Position numbers and translations under genes: made by a program
Notes under the pieces: model-generated
Database searches by the model: none
What the model saw: the letters and a program-made list of their open reading frames with translations, nothing else
What the model was told of the DNA's origin: nothing
Shown here: in pieces, positions 25,239 through 33,893 of the stretch
How the letters are laid out: every line of letters starts with the position of its first letter
Position numbering within the stretch: the stretch's first letter is position 1
Assembly (NCBI RefSeq): GCF_003351345.1
Contig: NZ_QQTO01000033.1
Coordinates: 124,001 to 188,000, forward strand
Reading direction: 5' to 3'
From: Allobosea caraganae
GTDB taxonomy: Bacteria > Pseudomonadota > Alphaproteobacteria > Rhizobiales > Beijerinckiaceae
Length of the DNA stretch: 64,000 nt

Positions 25239-25465
25239 GGGCGGGCTGCCTTTGCCTCTTTGCGACGATCCGTGACGCTACGCGCGAGCGCTTAAGAGAG
25301 CTTTCCCATAGGGGAGGTGTTTGCTGCCGCGGTTACCAAATCGACAAGAAGTCCGGGACAATCGCTCCGCACCCATCAGCGAACGTGGTCCGCGCGATCA
25401 ATTTCCTTGCCTTGAGCCGGGCGGGGCGTGGGTCTATGCAGCGGATGAGAGGCGAGGGGGCTGCC

Positions 25466-26218
25466 ATGACGACGAGCCGGTTGCGACTGGGCGTGAACAT
25501 CGATCACGTCGCCACCGTGCGCAACGCGCGCGGCGGCACCTGGCCCGACCCGGTTCGCGCCGCGCACCTGGCCGTGAAGGCTGGCGCCGACGGCATCACC
25601 GCGCATCTGCGCGAGGATCGCCGCCACATTCGCGACACCGACATGGAGCGGCTCGCGAGCGAACTCACCGTGCCGCTGAACTTCGAGATGGCAGCGACCG
25701 CCGAGATGATCGCGCTTGCCGAGCGCTTCAAGCCGCATGCAGCCTGTCTCGTGCCGGAGAAGCGCGAGGAGCGCACCACCGAGGGCGGACTCGACGTCGT
25801 CGGCCAGGAGGCCGCGCTGAGGCCTGGCATCGTCAGGCTCAAGGCGGCCGGCTGCCGCGTCTCGCTCTTCATCGAGCCGGACGAGGCGCCGATCGCGCTG
25901 GCGGTCAAGCTCGGCGCGCCGGTGGTCGAGCTCCATACCGGCACCTGGTGCCACGCTGTCGCCGATGGCCATGCCGAGAAGGCCGAGGTCGAGTTCCGCC
26001 GCCTGGCCGCCGGCGCCGCCTTCGGCACGTCGCTCGGCCTGGAGGTCCATGCCGGCCATGGGCTCGACTACGACACGGCGCGCAAGCTTGCCGGCGTGCC
26101 GGAGTTCGTCGAGTTCAACATCGGCCATTTCCTGATCGGCGAGGCGATCTTCCTCGGGCTCGAGCAATCGATCGCGCTGATGCGCGCGGCGATGGACGAA
26201 GGCCGCGCCGCCGCGTAA
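25466..26218 (+). CDS. pdxJ: Pyridoxine 5'-phosphate synthase
   Basis: The start at MTTSRLRLGVNIDHV, preceded by a GAGGCGAGGGGG ribosome binding site, gives 250 residues, normal for PdxJ; the frame extends 27 codons upstream without conservation. Typical segments are GVNIDHVATVRNARGG, DGITAHLREDRRHI, VPLNFEMAAT, CLVPEKREERTTEGG and HAGHGLDYDT. It makes pyridoxine 5'-phosphate from deoxyxylulose phosphate and aminoacetone phosphate. acpS follows after 10 bases, a frequent proteobacterial pairing. Confidence 0.97.
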   Translation: MTTSRLRLGVNIDHVATVRNARGGTWPDPVRAAHLAVKAGADGITAHLREDRRHIRDTDMERLASELTVPLNFEMAATAEMIALAERFKPHAACLVPEKREERTTEGGLDVVGQEAALRPGIVRLKAAGCRVSLFIEPDEAPIALAVKLGAPVVELHTGTWCHAVADGHAEKAEVEFRRLAAGAAFGTSLGLEVHAGHGLDYDTARKLAGVPEFVEFNIGHFLIGEAIFLGLEQSIALMRAAMDEGRAAA

Positions 26219-26228
26219 GCCTGCCGTC

Positions 26229-26633
26229 ATGATCCTCGGCATCGGCTCCGATCTCTGCGACATCCGCCGCATCCAGAACTCGCTCGACCGCTTCGGCGAG
26301 CGCTTCACGCATCGTATCTTCACTGCTGGCGAGCGCGCCAAGTCGGACCGGCGCGCCACGCGTGCGGAATCCTATGCGCGCCGCTTCGCCGCCAAGGAGG
26401 CTTGCTCCAAGGCGCTCGGCACCGGCCTGCGCGCCGGCGTGTTCTGGCGCGACATGGAGGTGGTGAACCTGCCGAGCGGCGCTCCGACCATGCGGCTCAC
26501 GGGCGGTGCCGCGGCGCGGCTCCGGGCCATGACCCCGCCGGGCTGCGAGGCGGTCATCCATGTGTCGCTGACCGATGATCCGCCGCTGGCGCAGGCCTTC
26601 GTGGTGATCGAGGCGCGGCCAAAGGCCGTCTGA
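26229..26633 (+). CDS. acpS: Holo-[acyl-carrier-protein] synthase
   Basis: The 134-residue protein has both AcpS signatures: MILGIGSDLCDIRRI with the magnesium-binding Asp8, and RRFAAKEACSKALG with the catalytic glutamate. It transfers phosphopantetheine from coenzyme A to acyl carrier protein. It lies 10 bases after pdxJ and 12 bases before the DUF2332 gene, so all three are probably one transcript. In many relatives lepB-rnc-era follows acpS directly; here DUF2332 and an oppositely oriented aquaporin gene intervene. Confidence 0.96.
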   Translation: MILGIGSDLCDIRRIQNSLDRFGERFTHRIFTAGERAKSDRRATRAESYARRFAAKEACSKALGTGLRAGVFWRDMEVVNLPSGAPTMRLTGGAAARLRAMTPPGCEAVIHVSLTDDPPLAQAFVVIEARPKAV

Positions 26634-26645
26634 CGGAGTCCGGAT

Positions 26646-27701
26646 ATGGCGCATGGCGGCGATGGCACGAACCAGGAGCGCCTTCGCGCCCATTTCATCG
26701 GCCAGGCCAGGGGCTGCCGTCAGCTCGGCTCCCCCTTCACAGCGCTGGTTTGCGAGTTGCTCGCCGAGCGCCTCGACCGTACCAGCGCCTTCGGCCGGCG
26801 CATGTTCGACTGGCCGGGCGAGCCGCGGGCCGATGCGCTCTCCTTGCGTGCGGCCGGTGCCTTGAACGCATTGGCGCGGTCCGGGCGGGACTTGGCCTTG
26901 CGAGCGGCCTATCCGCCGAATGAGACCCAGGCTGAGCCGCTCTGGCAGGCTCTGAGCGCCGCGATTGCCGGGCATGACGCCTTCCTCACCAGCTATCTCG
27001 ACAGTCCGCCCCAGACCAACGAGGTCAAGCGCTGCGCCGTGCTGCTCGGCGGCGCGCTGGTCATCGCCAGGGAATCGGGTCTGCCGCTCGATCTGATCGA
27101 GATCGGCTCCAGCGCCGGGCTCAATCTCGGTTTCGAGCGCTATCGCTACGAGCTTGGCTCGGCCGAATGGGGTAGTGCGGACGCGCCGGTCACGATCAGG
27201 AGCCAATGGCGCGGAACGCTGCCGCCGCTCGATGCGCCGCTTGCGGTTGCGGCACGACGCGCCTGCGATCTCAACCCGCTCGACCCGTCGCGCCGGGAGG
27301 ATCGGGAACGCGTGCTCTCCTATATCTGGCCGGACCAGGCCGATCGCCTCAGCACCACCGAAGCGGCCTTCGACGCCGCGGCTGCCGCGCCCTGGCGGGT
27401 CGAGCGCGAAGATGCCGCGACCTGGGTCGAGGCGAGGCTGTCCGAGACGTCGCCGACGAGCCGGGCGCGCGTGCTGATGCACACGATCATGTGGCAATAC
27501 CTGCCCGAGCCGACCAAGCAGCGCATCACCGCGGCGATGATGCAGGCCGGCGCAGCTGCGATGGCCGAGCGCCCACTCTATTGGCTGCGCATGGAGGCCG
27601 ATGGCGACAGCGCCGCGGTGACGCTCGGCAAATGGCCCGGCGGCGCGGAGCGCGAGCTTGGCCGGGCCGATTACCATGGCCGCTGGGTCGAGTGGCATTG
27701 A
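26646..27701 (+). CDS. DUF2332 family protein
   Basis: The 351-residue protein matches the DUF2332 family: an N-terminal helical part with QARGCRQLGSPFTALVCELL, the central glycine-rich DLIEIGSSAGLNL (about residues 159-171), which looks like a nucleotide- or SAM-binding turn, and a C-terminal part with RPLYWLRME. No function is established for the family; the EIGSSAGLN motif suggests a methyltransferase-like Rossmann fold, which is inference. It follows acpS by 12 bases and is probably co-transcribed with pdxJ-acpS. Confidence 0.85.
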   Translation: MAHGGDGTNQERLRAHFIGQARGCRQLGSPFTALVCELLAERLDRTSAFGRRMFDWPGEPRADALSLRAAGALNALARSGRDLALRAAYPPNETQAEPLWQALSAAIAGHDAFLTSYLDSPPQTNEVKRCAVLLGGALVIARESGLPLDLIEIGSSAGLNLGFERYRYELGSAEWGSADAPVTIRSQWRGTLPPLDAPLAVAARRACDLNPLDPSRREDRERVLSYIWPDQADRLSTTEAAFDAAAAAPWRVEREDAATWVEARLSETSPTSRARVLMHTIMWQYLPEPTKQRITAAMMQAGAAAMAERPLYWLRMEADGDSAAVTLGKWPGGAERELGRADYHGRWVEWH

Positions 27702-27718
27702 GCCTTCGATAGCGTCCG

Positions 27719-27755
27719 TCAAAACGAAACCGCCCGCCGAGAGGGGCGGGCGGTT
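27719..27755 (-). terminator. Terminator between DUF2332 and aquaporin genes
   Basis: AACCGCCCGCC (27728-27738) and GGCGGGCGGTT (27745-27755) form a perfect 11-bp stem with a 6-base loop. Read on the minus strand it is followed by TCGTTTTG, so it best serves the aquaporin gene, but it can also act on the convergent DUF2332 gene. Confidence 0.8.
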
Positions 27756-27779
27756 CGTCAATTTCGTGCGACTGTATAA

Positions 27780-28496
27780 TCAGCCGCGGCCGGTGATCTC
27801 GCCTTCCGGCTCGTCGCTGAGCCAGCGGTAGATGACGCCGCCGAGGACGCCGCCGATCAGCGGCGCGACCCAGAACAGCCAGAGCTGCTGCAGCGCCCAG
27901 CCGCCGACGAACAGCGCCGGGCCGGTGCTGCGCGCCGGATTGACCGAGGTGTTGGTCACCGGGATGCTGACGAGGTGGATCAGGCACAGGCCCAGGCCGA
28001 TCGCGAGCGGGGCGAAGCCGGCCGGCGCCTTGCCATGGGTCGAGCCCATGATGATGAAGAGGAACATCATCGTCATCACCACTTCGATCAGGAAGCCGGC
28101 GATCAGGCTGTACTGGCCGGGCGAATGCTCGCCATAGCCGTTCGAGGCGAAGCCTTTGGCGAGGTCGAAGCCCGGCGCTTCCCTGGCGATCAGGTAGAGC
28201 ACGAGCGCGCCGAGGATGCCGCCGATCACCTGGGCGACGATATAGGGCACGACCTGGCTGCCCGGGAAGCGCCCGCCGGCCGCAAGGCCGACCGTCACGG
28301 CCGGGTTGAGATGGCAGCCCGAGACATGGCCGATCGCGTAGGCCATGGTGACGACCGTCAGGCCGAAGGCGAGCGAGACGCCGAGCAGGCCGATGCCGAC
28401 CTGCGGGAAGCCGGCGGCGATCACCGCGCTGCCGCAACCGGCAAAGGTCAGCCAGAACGTGCCGATGACCTCGGCCACGTATTTCTTCGCATTCAT
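27780..28496 (-). CDS. aqpZ: Aquaporin Z
   Basis: The start at MNAKKYVAEVIGTFWLTF, with GGGGG upstream, gives 238 residues. Six membrane segments and both NPA half-helices are present (HLNPAVTVG, Asn64; and SVNPARSTGP in the second half), as is the GGVLGG region of MIP channels near the end. The selectivity residues look like a water channel rather than a glycerol facilitator, because the second motif lacks the GlpF-type aspartate (NPAR rather than NPARD). It sits in the inner membrane. Its minus-strand orientation interrupts the acpS-lepB neighbourhood. Confidence 0.94.
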   Translation of the reverse strand: MNAKKYVAEVIGTFWLTFAGCGSAVIAAGFPQVGIGLLGVSLAFGLTVVTMAYAIGHVSGCHLNPAVTVGLAAGGRFPGSQVVPYIVAQVIGGILGALVLYLIAREAPGFDLAKGFASNGYGEHSPGQYSLIAGFLIEVVMTMMFLFIIMGSTHGKAPAGFAPLAIGLGLCLIHLVSIPVTNTSVNPARSTGPALFVGGWALQQLWLFWVAPLIGGVLGGVIYRWLSDEPEGEITGRG

Positions 28497-28996
28497 GAGG
28501 AACCCCCTGAGTCGATGTGGGACGCTGCGCACACAACAGCCCGGAGCCGGGATAGAGGCAGGGCGTAAACGAGACGTTAGCCTTAACCGACGCTTGCCAC
28601 AGGGCAGGCGCCTTGGTCTGAGCGGCCTCGGCGGCCAAGTTGGAACCTTTTCCGCGCCCTTGTGCGTTGCAGCAGCAACGAGGCTCGGCAGGGGCGTCGC
28701 CGGTCTCTGGAGGAGCTGCGCATGAATTCGATCGAACGCTGGTTCGCCGAATCGATGTCGAGCTTACCTTGGGACTCGTTCCGGATCATCTCCCCGGCTA
28801 TTTTTTCGGCAGTGACTCGTCCCGGCCGGATTGCCTCGCCCCGCAATATGGCGACGCGCGCATGACGGGCCGGCTCCCGGCGCGGCCATTTCGACGAGAT
28901 CATGCCCCAATCTCGTGCTGATAGGCTGGGAAGCGCGTTGTCCCCCGTCCAATACTCCGCTATGCCCGCGCGTTGGAATTATGAAGGAGCGCCCGC
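28497..28996. other. Intergenic region between aqpZ and lepB
   Basis: These 500 bases must hold the divergent promoters of aqpZ and lepB. The only gene-like item is a 47-codon frame at 28722 with a good ribosome binding site. No terminator, palindrome of note or RNA gene was recognised. Confidence 0.5.
28722..28865 (+). CDS. Possible 47-residue small protein
   Basis: An ATG at 28722 is preceded by GGAGGAGC at ideal distance, one of the better ribosome binding sites in the window. The product (starting MNSIERWFAESMSSLPWDS) has no signal peptide or membrane segment and was not recognised. It could be a real small protein upstream of lepB or a chance open frame; only the ribosome binding site speaks for it. 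Confidence 0.3.
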   Translation: MNSIERWFAESMSSLPWDSFRIISPAIFSAVTRPGRIASPRNMATRA

Positions 28997-29782
28997 GTGG
29001 CCAACGACGCCGAGATCAAGAAGATGGCGAAAGAGCAGGGCAAGGCGGTCAAGGAGGAGGGCGGCATCCTCGAGACGATCAAGGTCGTCGTCCAGGCGCT
29101 CCTCATCGCCCTCGTCATCCGCACGCTGCTGTTCCAGCCCTTCAACATTCCCTCGGGCTCGCTGATCCCGACGCTGCTGATCGGCGACTACCTCTTCGTC
29201 TCCAAGTACACCTACGGCTATTCCAAGCACTCGATCCCGTTCAGCCCGCCGCTGTTCAACGGCCGGGTCTGGGCGGCCCCGCCCAAGCGCGGCGACATCG
29301 CGGTGTTCAAGTTGCCGAGCGACGGTTCGACCGACTACATCAAGCGCGTCATCGGCCTGCCCGGCGACCGCATCCAGATGATCGACGGCATCCTGCACAT
29401 CAACAACCAGCCGGTGAAGCGCGAGCGCATCGCCGACTACGTCACCACCGACAACTGGGGCCGCAACGTCCCGGTCATCCAGTATCGCGAGACGCTGCCC
29501 GAGGGCGTCAGCCACATGATCATCGAGCGCGAGGGCGATACCGGCTCCTTCGACAACACGAAGGTCTTCCTCGTGCCCGAGGGCCACTACTTCATGATGG
29601 GCGATAATCGCGACAACTCGCTCGATTCTCGCGATGTCAGCGTCGGCTACGTGCCCTTCGAGAATTTCGTCGGCCGCGCCGAGATCATCTTCTTCTCGAT
29701 CGAGGACGGCGCCTCGGCCTGGCGGATCTGGGAATGGCCCTGGACGGTTCGCTGGAACCGCCTGTTCTCGACGATCAAGTGA
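28997..29782 (+). CDS. lepB: Signal peptidase I
   Basis: The GTG start at 28997 has AAGGAG seven bases upstream and gives 261 residues. The N-terminal membrane segment spans about 28-46. The catalytic serine is Ser55 in NIPSGSLIPTLL, and the general base is Lys116 in TDYIKRVIGLPGD; the C-terminal GDNRDNSLDSR box is complete. It cleaves signal peptides from exported proteins at the inner membrane. Its stop overlaps the rnc start, and lepB-rnc-era forms one tight operon as in most proteobacteria. Confidence 0.96.
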   Translation: MANDAEIKKMAKEQGKAVKEEGGILETIKVVVQALLIALVIRTLLFQPFNIPSGSLIPTLLIGDYLFVSKYTYGYSKHSIPFSPPLFNGRVWAAPPKRGDIAVFKLPSDGSTDYIKRVIGLPGDRIQMIDGILHINNQPVKRERIADYVTTDNWGRNVPVIQYRETLPEGVSHMIIEREGDTGSFDNTKVFLVPEGHYFMMGDNRDNSLDSRDVSVGYVPFENFVGRAEIIFFSIEDGASAWRIWEWPWTVRWNRLFSTIK

Positions 29783-30510
29783 CGAAACCCAACGATCACG
29801 CCCGGAAGCTGCCCGATCTCTCGCGGTTGGAGGCGAAGCTCGGCCATGTCTTCGCCGATCGCGGCCTGCTCGAGACCGCGCTCACCCATATGAGCGCCGA
29901 GGGCACGCGTCGCGGCAGCTACCAGCGGCTCGAGTTTCTCGGCGACCGCGTGCTCGGCCTCAGCATCGCCGACATGCTCTTCGCCCGCTATCCCGAGGCC
30001 GAGGAGGGCGACATGTCGCGCCGCCTCGCCGATCTCGTGCGCAAGGAGACCTGCGCCGAGGTCGCGATCGCCTGGGATCTCGGCTCCTTCCTGAGGCTCG
30101 GCGAAGGGGAGATCCTTGGCGGAGCCCGCAAGAACAAGGCGATCCTCGCCGATGCCTGCGAGTCGATCATCGGTGCGGTCTTCATCGATGGCGGCTATAG
30201 TGCCGCGCGGGACCTCATCGAGCGGGCCTTCGGCGAGCGCCTGCTGAAACCGGTCCGGCCCTTGCGCGACGCCAAGACTGCGCTGCAGGAATGGGCGCAG
30301 GGACGTGGCTACCAGACGCCGACCTATAGCGAGCGCGGTCGCTCGGGGCCGGATCACGCCCCGCTCTTCCGCGTCGCTGCCCGCATCAGCGGACTGCCCG
30401 ACGCCGAGGCGGAGGGACCATCGAAGCGATTGGCCGAGCAGGCCGCGGCCGAGGCGTTCCTGCGCCGTGAAGGGCTCTGGAGCGAAACCATGGAGGTCGG
30501 CAATGGCTGA
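29779..30510 (+). CDS. rnc: Ribonuclease III
   Basis: The GTG at 29779 overlaps the lepB stop (GTGA) and gives 243 residues; a longer frame starts inside lepB but has no family match. The RNase III signature RLEFLGDRVL is complete, the downstream acidic site is in DACESIIGAVFIDGG, and the C-terminal double-stranded RNA-binding domain covers about residues 170-240. It processes rRNA precursors and other duplex RNAs. It overlaps era by 8 bases. Confidence 0.96.
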   Translation: MTKPNDHARKLPDLSRLEAKLGHVFADRGLLETALTHMSAEGTRRGSYQRLEFLGDRVLGLSIADMLFARYPEAEEGDMSRRLADLVRKETCAEVAIAWDLGSFLRLGEGEILGGARKNKAILADACESIIGAVFIDGGYSAARDLIERAFGERLLKPVRPLRDAKTALQEWAQGRGYQTPTYSERGRSGPDHAPLFRVAARISGLPDAEAEGPSKRLAEQAAAEAFLRREGLWSETMEVGNG

Positions 30511-31426
30511 GGCGCAACAGCCCTCACAGCCCACACGGGCAGGTTTCGTCGCGCTGATCGGCGCGCCCAATGCCGGCAAGTCGACGCTGCTGAACCAGCT
30601 CGTCGGCGCCAAGGTCTCGATCGTCTCGCGCAAGGTGCAGACGACGCGGACCCAGGTGCGCGGCATCGCTTTGACGGGCCCGACGCAGATCGTCTTCGTC
30701 GACACGCCCGGCATCTTCGCGCCCAAGCGCCGGCTCGACCGCGCCATGGTGACGAGCGCCTGGGGCGGCGCGACCGATGCCGACCTGATCGGCGTGCTGA
30801 TCGACGTCGCCAAGTTCGACCATGAGGAGAACGTCAAGCTGCTCGAACGGCTCGCCGAGCTGAAGCAGCCGAAGTTCCTGATCCTCAACAAGATCGACAC
30901 GGTGCCGAAGGAGAAGCTGCTCGCCATCACCTCCGAGGTGAACGCGCGCACGACGTTCGAGACGACCTTCATGATCGCGGCTTTGACCGGCTACGGCGTC
31001 AAGGACATGCTGTCCTGGCTGGAGACCCGGATGCCGCTCAGCCCCTGGCTCTACCCTGAGGACCAGATCTCGGATGCGCCGCTGCGCTTCCTCGCCGCCG
31101 AGATCACGCGCGAAAAGATCTTCGAGCGGCTGCATGACGAGTTGCCTTACCGCTCCACCGTCGAGACCGAGCAATGGCAGCAGCGGCCGGACGGCTCGGT
31201 GCGGATCGAGCAGACGATCTATGTCGAGCGCGAGGGCCAGCGCAAGATCGTGCTCGGCGAGGGCGGCCAGACCATCAAGGCGATCGGCCAGGCCGCGCGC
31301 AAGGAGATCACCGAGGCGGCCGAGGCCACGGTCCATCTCTTCCTGTTCGTGAAGGTGCGCGAGAACTGGGCCGATGATCCCGAGCGCTATCGCGAGATGG
31401 GGCTGGAGTTTCCGCGGGGCGGCTAG
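30503..31426 (+). CDS. era: GTPase Era
   Basis: With the start at MAEAQQPSQP, eight bases inside rnc, the protein has 307 residues. GTPase motifs are G1 GAPNAGKST, G3 DTPG in FVDTPGIFAP and G4 NKID in LILNKIDTV; the C-terminal KH domain includes KIVLGEGGQTIKAIG. Era binds the 3' end of 16S rRNA and is needed for small-subunit maturation, which matches its coupling to RNase III. In close relatives recO tends to follow; here a repeat and a LysR/tautomerase pair separate them. Confidence 0.97.
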   Translation: MAEAQQPSQPTRAGFVALIGAPNAGKSTLLNQLVGAKVSIVSRKVQTTRTQVRGIALTGPTQIVFVDTPGIFAPKRRLDRAMVTSAWGGATDADLIGVLIDVAKFDHEENVKLLERLAELKQPKFLILNKIDTVPKEKLLAITSEVNARTTFETTFMIAALTGYGVKDMLSWLETRMPLSPWLYPEDQISDAPLRFLAAEITREKIFERLHDELPYRSTVETEQWQQRPDGSVRIEQTIYVEREGQRKIVLGEGGQTIKAIGQAARKEITEAAEATVHLFLFVKVRENWADDPERYREMGLEFPRGG

Positions 31427-31446
31427 CGCGGCTGCTTCGACCTCCA

Positions 31447-31524
31447 CGTCATTGCGAGCGTAGCGAAGCAATCCAGGGGGAGTGCGCGAGCCCCCTGGAT
31501 TGCTTCGCTACGCTCGCAATGACG
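31447..31524. repeat. Family B long inverted repeat, copy 2
   Basis: The near-perfect arms begin CGTCATTGCGAGCGTAGCG and end with its complement at 31524, with CCAGGGGG / CCCCCTGG inside and an eight-base GC-rich loop. It lies between convergent era and the LysR gene. Confidence 0.92.
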
Positions 31525-31534
31525 GGAAATTGGT

Positions 31535-32386
31535 TTAGCGCGCCGTCCGAAACGCTGCCGCGAGTTCCCTGACGAAGGCATTGCCGCGCGGTGTCGCGAC
31601 ATTGCTTCTGAGCACGACCTCGGACGAGCCGAGCGCGGGTAGCCCCCCGGCCGCCCCGACATCGACCGCGCCCGGTGGTGCGATCCGCGCTGCCAGCGGC
31701 GAGACGCCGAGCCCGGCCTGAACCGCCGCCAGCACGGCCGCCATGCCGCCGCCGATGAAGGCCTCGCGCCAGCTTATGCCGGCGCGGCCGAGCGCCTCGA
31801 TCGCATGGCGCCTGAGCCCGCATTCGGTCATCAGGCTGACCAGCGGCAGGGGCGCGGTCGCATCGCGCGCCAGCGACGGCGCCGCGAACCAGCCGAAGAC
31901 GTCGCGGCGCAGGGTCTCGCCGACACGCCCGCCGCCGATTCGGCGCGTCACCGCGATATCGATCTCGCCGCGCTCGAAGGCCGCCTCCAGCACGCTCGAC
32001 CGGTCGATCGTCAGGTTGATCACCAGCGTCGGGTCATGCCCCGCAAGCCGCGCGAGCAGGGCCGGCGCATCGGCCCCGACAGCCTGCTCGCTGATCCCGA
32101 CGGCGATTCGCTCCGATGTCTCGGTGAAGGCGGCGCGCGCCCGCTCATGCGCGGCGAGCAGCTCGCGCGCTGCCGGCACGAAACGCTCGCCCTCGGCAGT
32201 CAGCTTGACCAGTCGCGGATGGCGCTGGAGCAGGGCGCGGCCCAGAACCTCCTCCAGCCGCTTCACGCGCGTGCTGACCAGCGATTGCGTCGTGCCCAGC
32301 GCCTCGGCCGCGCGGGTAAAGCTGCGCAGGTCGGCGGCGCCGAGGAAGGCCGCGACCGCATCGATATCGAGTGAAGCGCCACCCAT
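31535..32386 (-). CDS. LysR family transcriptional regulator
   Basis: The 283-residue product has the N-terminal winged helix-turn-helix (about residues 6-66, with SFTRAAEALGTTQSLVSTRVKR) and a C-terminal periplasmic-binding-like effector domain. It is divergent from the tautomerase gene with 112 bases between the start codons, the classical arrangement for a LysR regulator controlling its neighbour. The AT-rich intergenic region, rare in this genome, contains TATGATTGATATCTATAAC (32401-32419), a possible binding site. The inducer is unknown. Confidence 0.9.
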   Translation of the reverse strand: MGGASLDIDAVAAFLGAADLRSFTRAAEALGTTQSLVSTRVKRLEEVLGRALLQRHPRLVKLTAEGERFVPAARELLAAHERARAAFTETSERIAVGISEQAVGADAPALLARLAGHDPTLVINLTIDRSSVLEAAFERGEIDIAVTRRIGGGRVGETLRRDVFGWFAAPSLARDATAPLPLVSLMTECGLRRHAIEALGRAGISWREAFIGGGMAAVLAAVQAGLGVSPLAARIAPPGAVDVGAAGGLPALGSSEVVLRSNVATPRGNAFVRELAAAFRTAR

Positions 32387-32498
32387 AGATCCAAAATCCG
32401 TATGATTGATATCTATAACAATACCCTACTACGATGAATGCCTTGGCGCTAGCTATCGGGGCGGCGAGGCAAGGCCTCGCCCGAACCGGAGAGCCAAC

Positions 32499-32879
32499 AT
32501 GCCCCTGATCCGCATTTCCATGAGGCGCGGCCGTCCCGCCTCCGAGCCCGCCGCCATCGTCGACGGCGTCTACCGGGCGCTGCGCGAGGCTTTCGAGGTT
32601 CCCGAGGACGATCTCTTCGCCGTGATCCATCAGCATGATCCAGACGAGTTCATCTTCAACGCCAATTATTTCGGCTTCGCGCGCTCGGCCGGGCTCGTCA
32701 TCATCCAGCTCACGGTCAGCGCCGGCCGCGGCGTCACCCAGAAGAAGGCGCTCTTTGCGAAGATCGCCGAGAACCTGCGCCGCGACCCCGGCCTGAAGCC
32801 GGACGACATCTTCATCAACCTCGTCGAGACCACGCGCGAGAACTGGTCCTTCGGCGCCGGCGTGGCGCAGTACGCCTGA
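32499..32879 (+). CDS. Tautomerase family protein (4-oxalocrotonate tautomerase-like)
   Basis: The start at MPLIRISMRRG gives 126 residues and places the catalytic Pro right after Met, as the tautomerase superfamily requires; the open frame starting at 32406 would bury that proline and is unlikely. The length suits the longer tautomerase group rather than the 62-residue 4-OT. Substrate unknown; relatives act on oxo acids or dehalogenation products. The divergent LysR gene is its likely regulator. It is followed by a family C palindrome. Confidence 0.85.
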   Translation: MPLIRISMRRGRPASEPAAIVDGVYRALREAFEVPEDDLFAVIHQHDPDEFIFNANYFGFARSAGLVIIQLTVSAGRGVTQKKALFAKIAENLRRDPGLKPDDIFINLVETTRENWSFGAGVAQYA

Positions 32880-32885
32880 CCGCGC

Positions 32886-32978
32886 CGTCATGCTCGCCCT
32901 TGTGGCGAGCATCCACGTTTTGAACGGTGCCCGCGATAAGCGAAGACGTGGATGGTCGGGACAAGCCCGACCATGACG
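32886..32978. repeat. Family C long inverted repeat, copy 1
   Basis: The segments CGTCATGCTCGCCCTTGTGG and GCGAGCATCCACGT pair with ACGTGGATGGTCGGG and CAAGCCCGACCATGACG, allowing a few mismatches. The second copy is at 63443-63530, with long identical blocks. It fills the gap between the tautomerase gene and recO. Confidence 0.88.
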
Positions 32979-33042
32979 AGAAAGGCGCGCCGGGAAAACG
33001 AAGAAAATTGACCCTCGCCACTGCGCCGCCCTAACTCACGCG

Positions 33043-33771
33043 ATGGAGTGGAGCGACGAGGGCACGATCATCGGCATCCGGCAGCATGGCGAGAGCGCCG
33101 TGATCCTGGAGGTGATGACGCGCGGGCACGGCCGCCATCTCGGCCTCGTCCGCGGCGGCCGCTCCACCAAGGTGCAGCCGGTGCTCCAGCCCGGCAATGC
33201 GGTGGCGCTGACCTGGCGGGCTCGGCTCGACGAGCATCTCGGCGAGTACAGGATCGAGCTGCTGACCTCGCACGCCGCAAGGCTGATGGCCGCTCCGGTC
33301 GCGCTCTACGGCCTCGCCACCATCGCCGCACTGCTACGGCTCTTGCCGGAGCGTGATCCGCATCCCGGGCTGCACGAGGCGCTCTCGGTGCTGATCGAGC
33401 ATCTCGACGAGCCGTTGCTGGCGCCGGCGCTGATCGTGCGCTTCGAGATCGCCATGCTGTCCGAGCTCGGCTTTGGACTCGACCTCGTGCGCTGCGCCGT
33501 CACCGGCGCGAACGAGGACCTGACCCATGTCTCGCCGAAATCCGGCAAGGCCGTGAGTCGCAAGGCGGCTGAGCCCTATCTCGACCGCCTGTTGAGGCTG
33601 CCTGCCTTCCTCAGCGAGGGGCAGGGCGCCCGCCAGCCGGCCCCGGCCGATATCGCGGCAGGCTTCGCCCTGACCGGCTTCTTCCTGCGCCGCCATCTCT
33701 ACGAGCCGCGCGGTCTCCAGGAGCCGCCGGAGCGGGCGCGATTGATCGAGCTCGCCGCACGAATCCACTGA
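33043..33771 (+). CDS. recO: DNA repair protein RecO
   Basis: The 242-residue product fits RecO: an N-terminal OB fold starting MEWSDEGTIIGIRQHGESA with MTRGHGRHLGLVRGG, followed by the helical C-terminal domain. RecO works with RecR to load RecA onto single-stranded DNA. The usual zinc-binding cysteines are not evident: only one cysteine, in DLVRCAVTG, is visible in the expected region, as in some alphaproteobacteria. It lies 164 bases after the tautomerase gene, most of that taken by a repeat, and 122 bases before parC. Confidence 0.93.
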   Translation: MEWSDEGTIIGIRQHGESAVILEVMTRGHGRHLGLVRGGRSTKVQPVLQPGNAVALTWRARLDEHLGEYRIELLTSHAARLMAAPVALYGLATIAALLRLLPERDPHPGLHEALSVLIEHLDEPLLAPALIVRFEIAMLSELGFGLDLVRCAVTGANEDLTHVSPKSGKAVSRKAAEPYLDRLLRLPAFLSEGQGARQPAPADIAAGFALTGFFLRRHLYEPRGLQEPPERARLIELAARIH

Positions 33772-33893
33772 CTTTTTCGGCCTCGGGGCGCTATGACGCT
33801 TTGCACCGCTTGCGCCGGGCCGGCATCGTCATGCCAAGTGATTCGCAAGGCTGGCCTGGCGCCGCCGCCGTATAAATCGAGGTCGAGTACACC

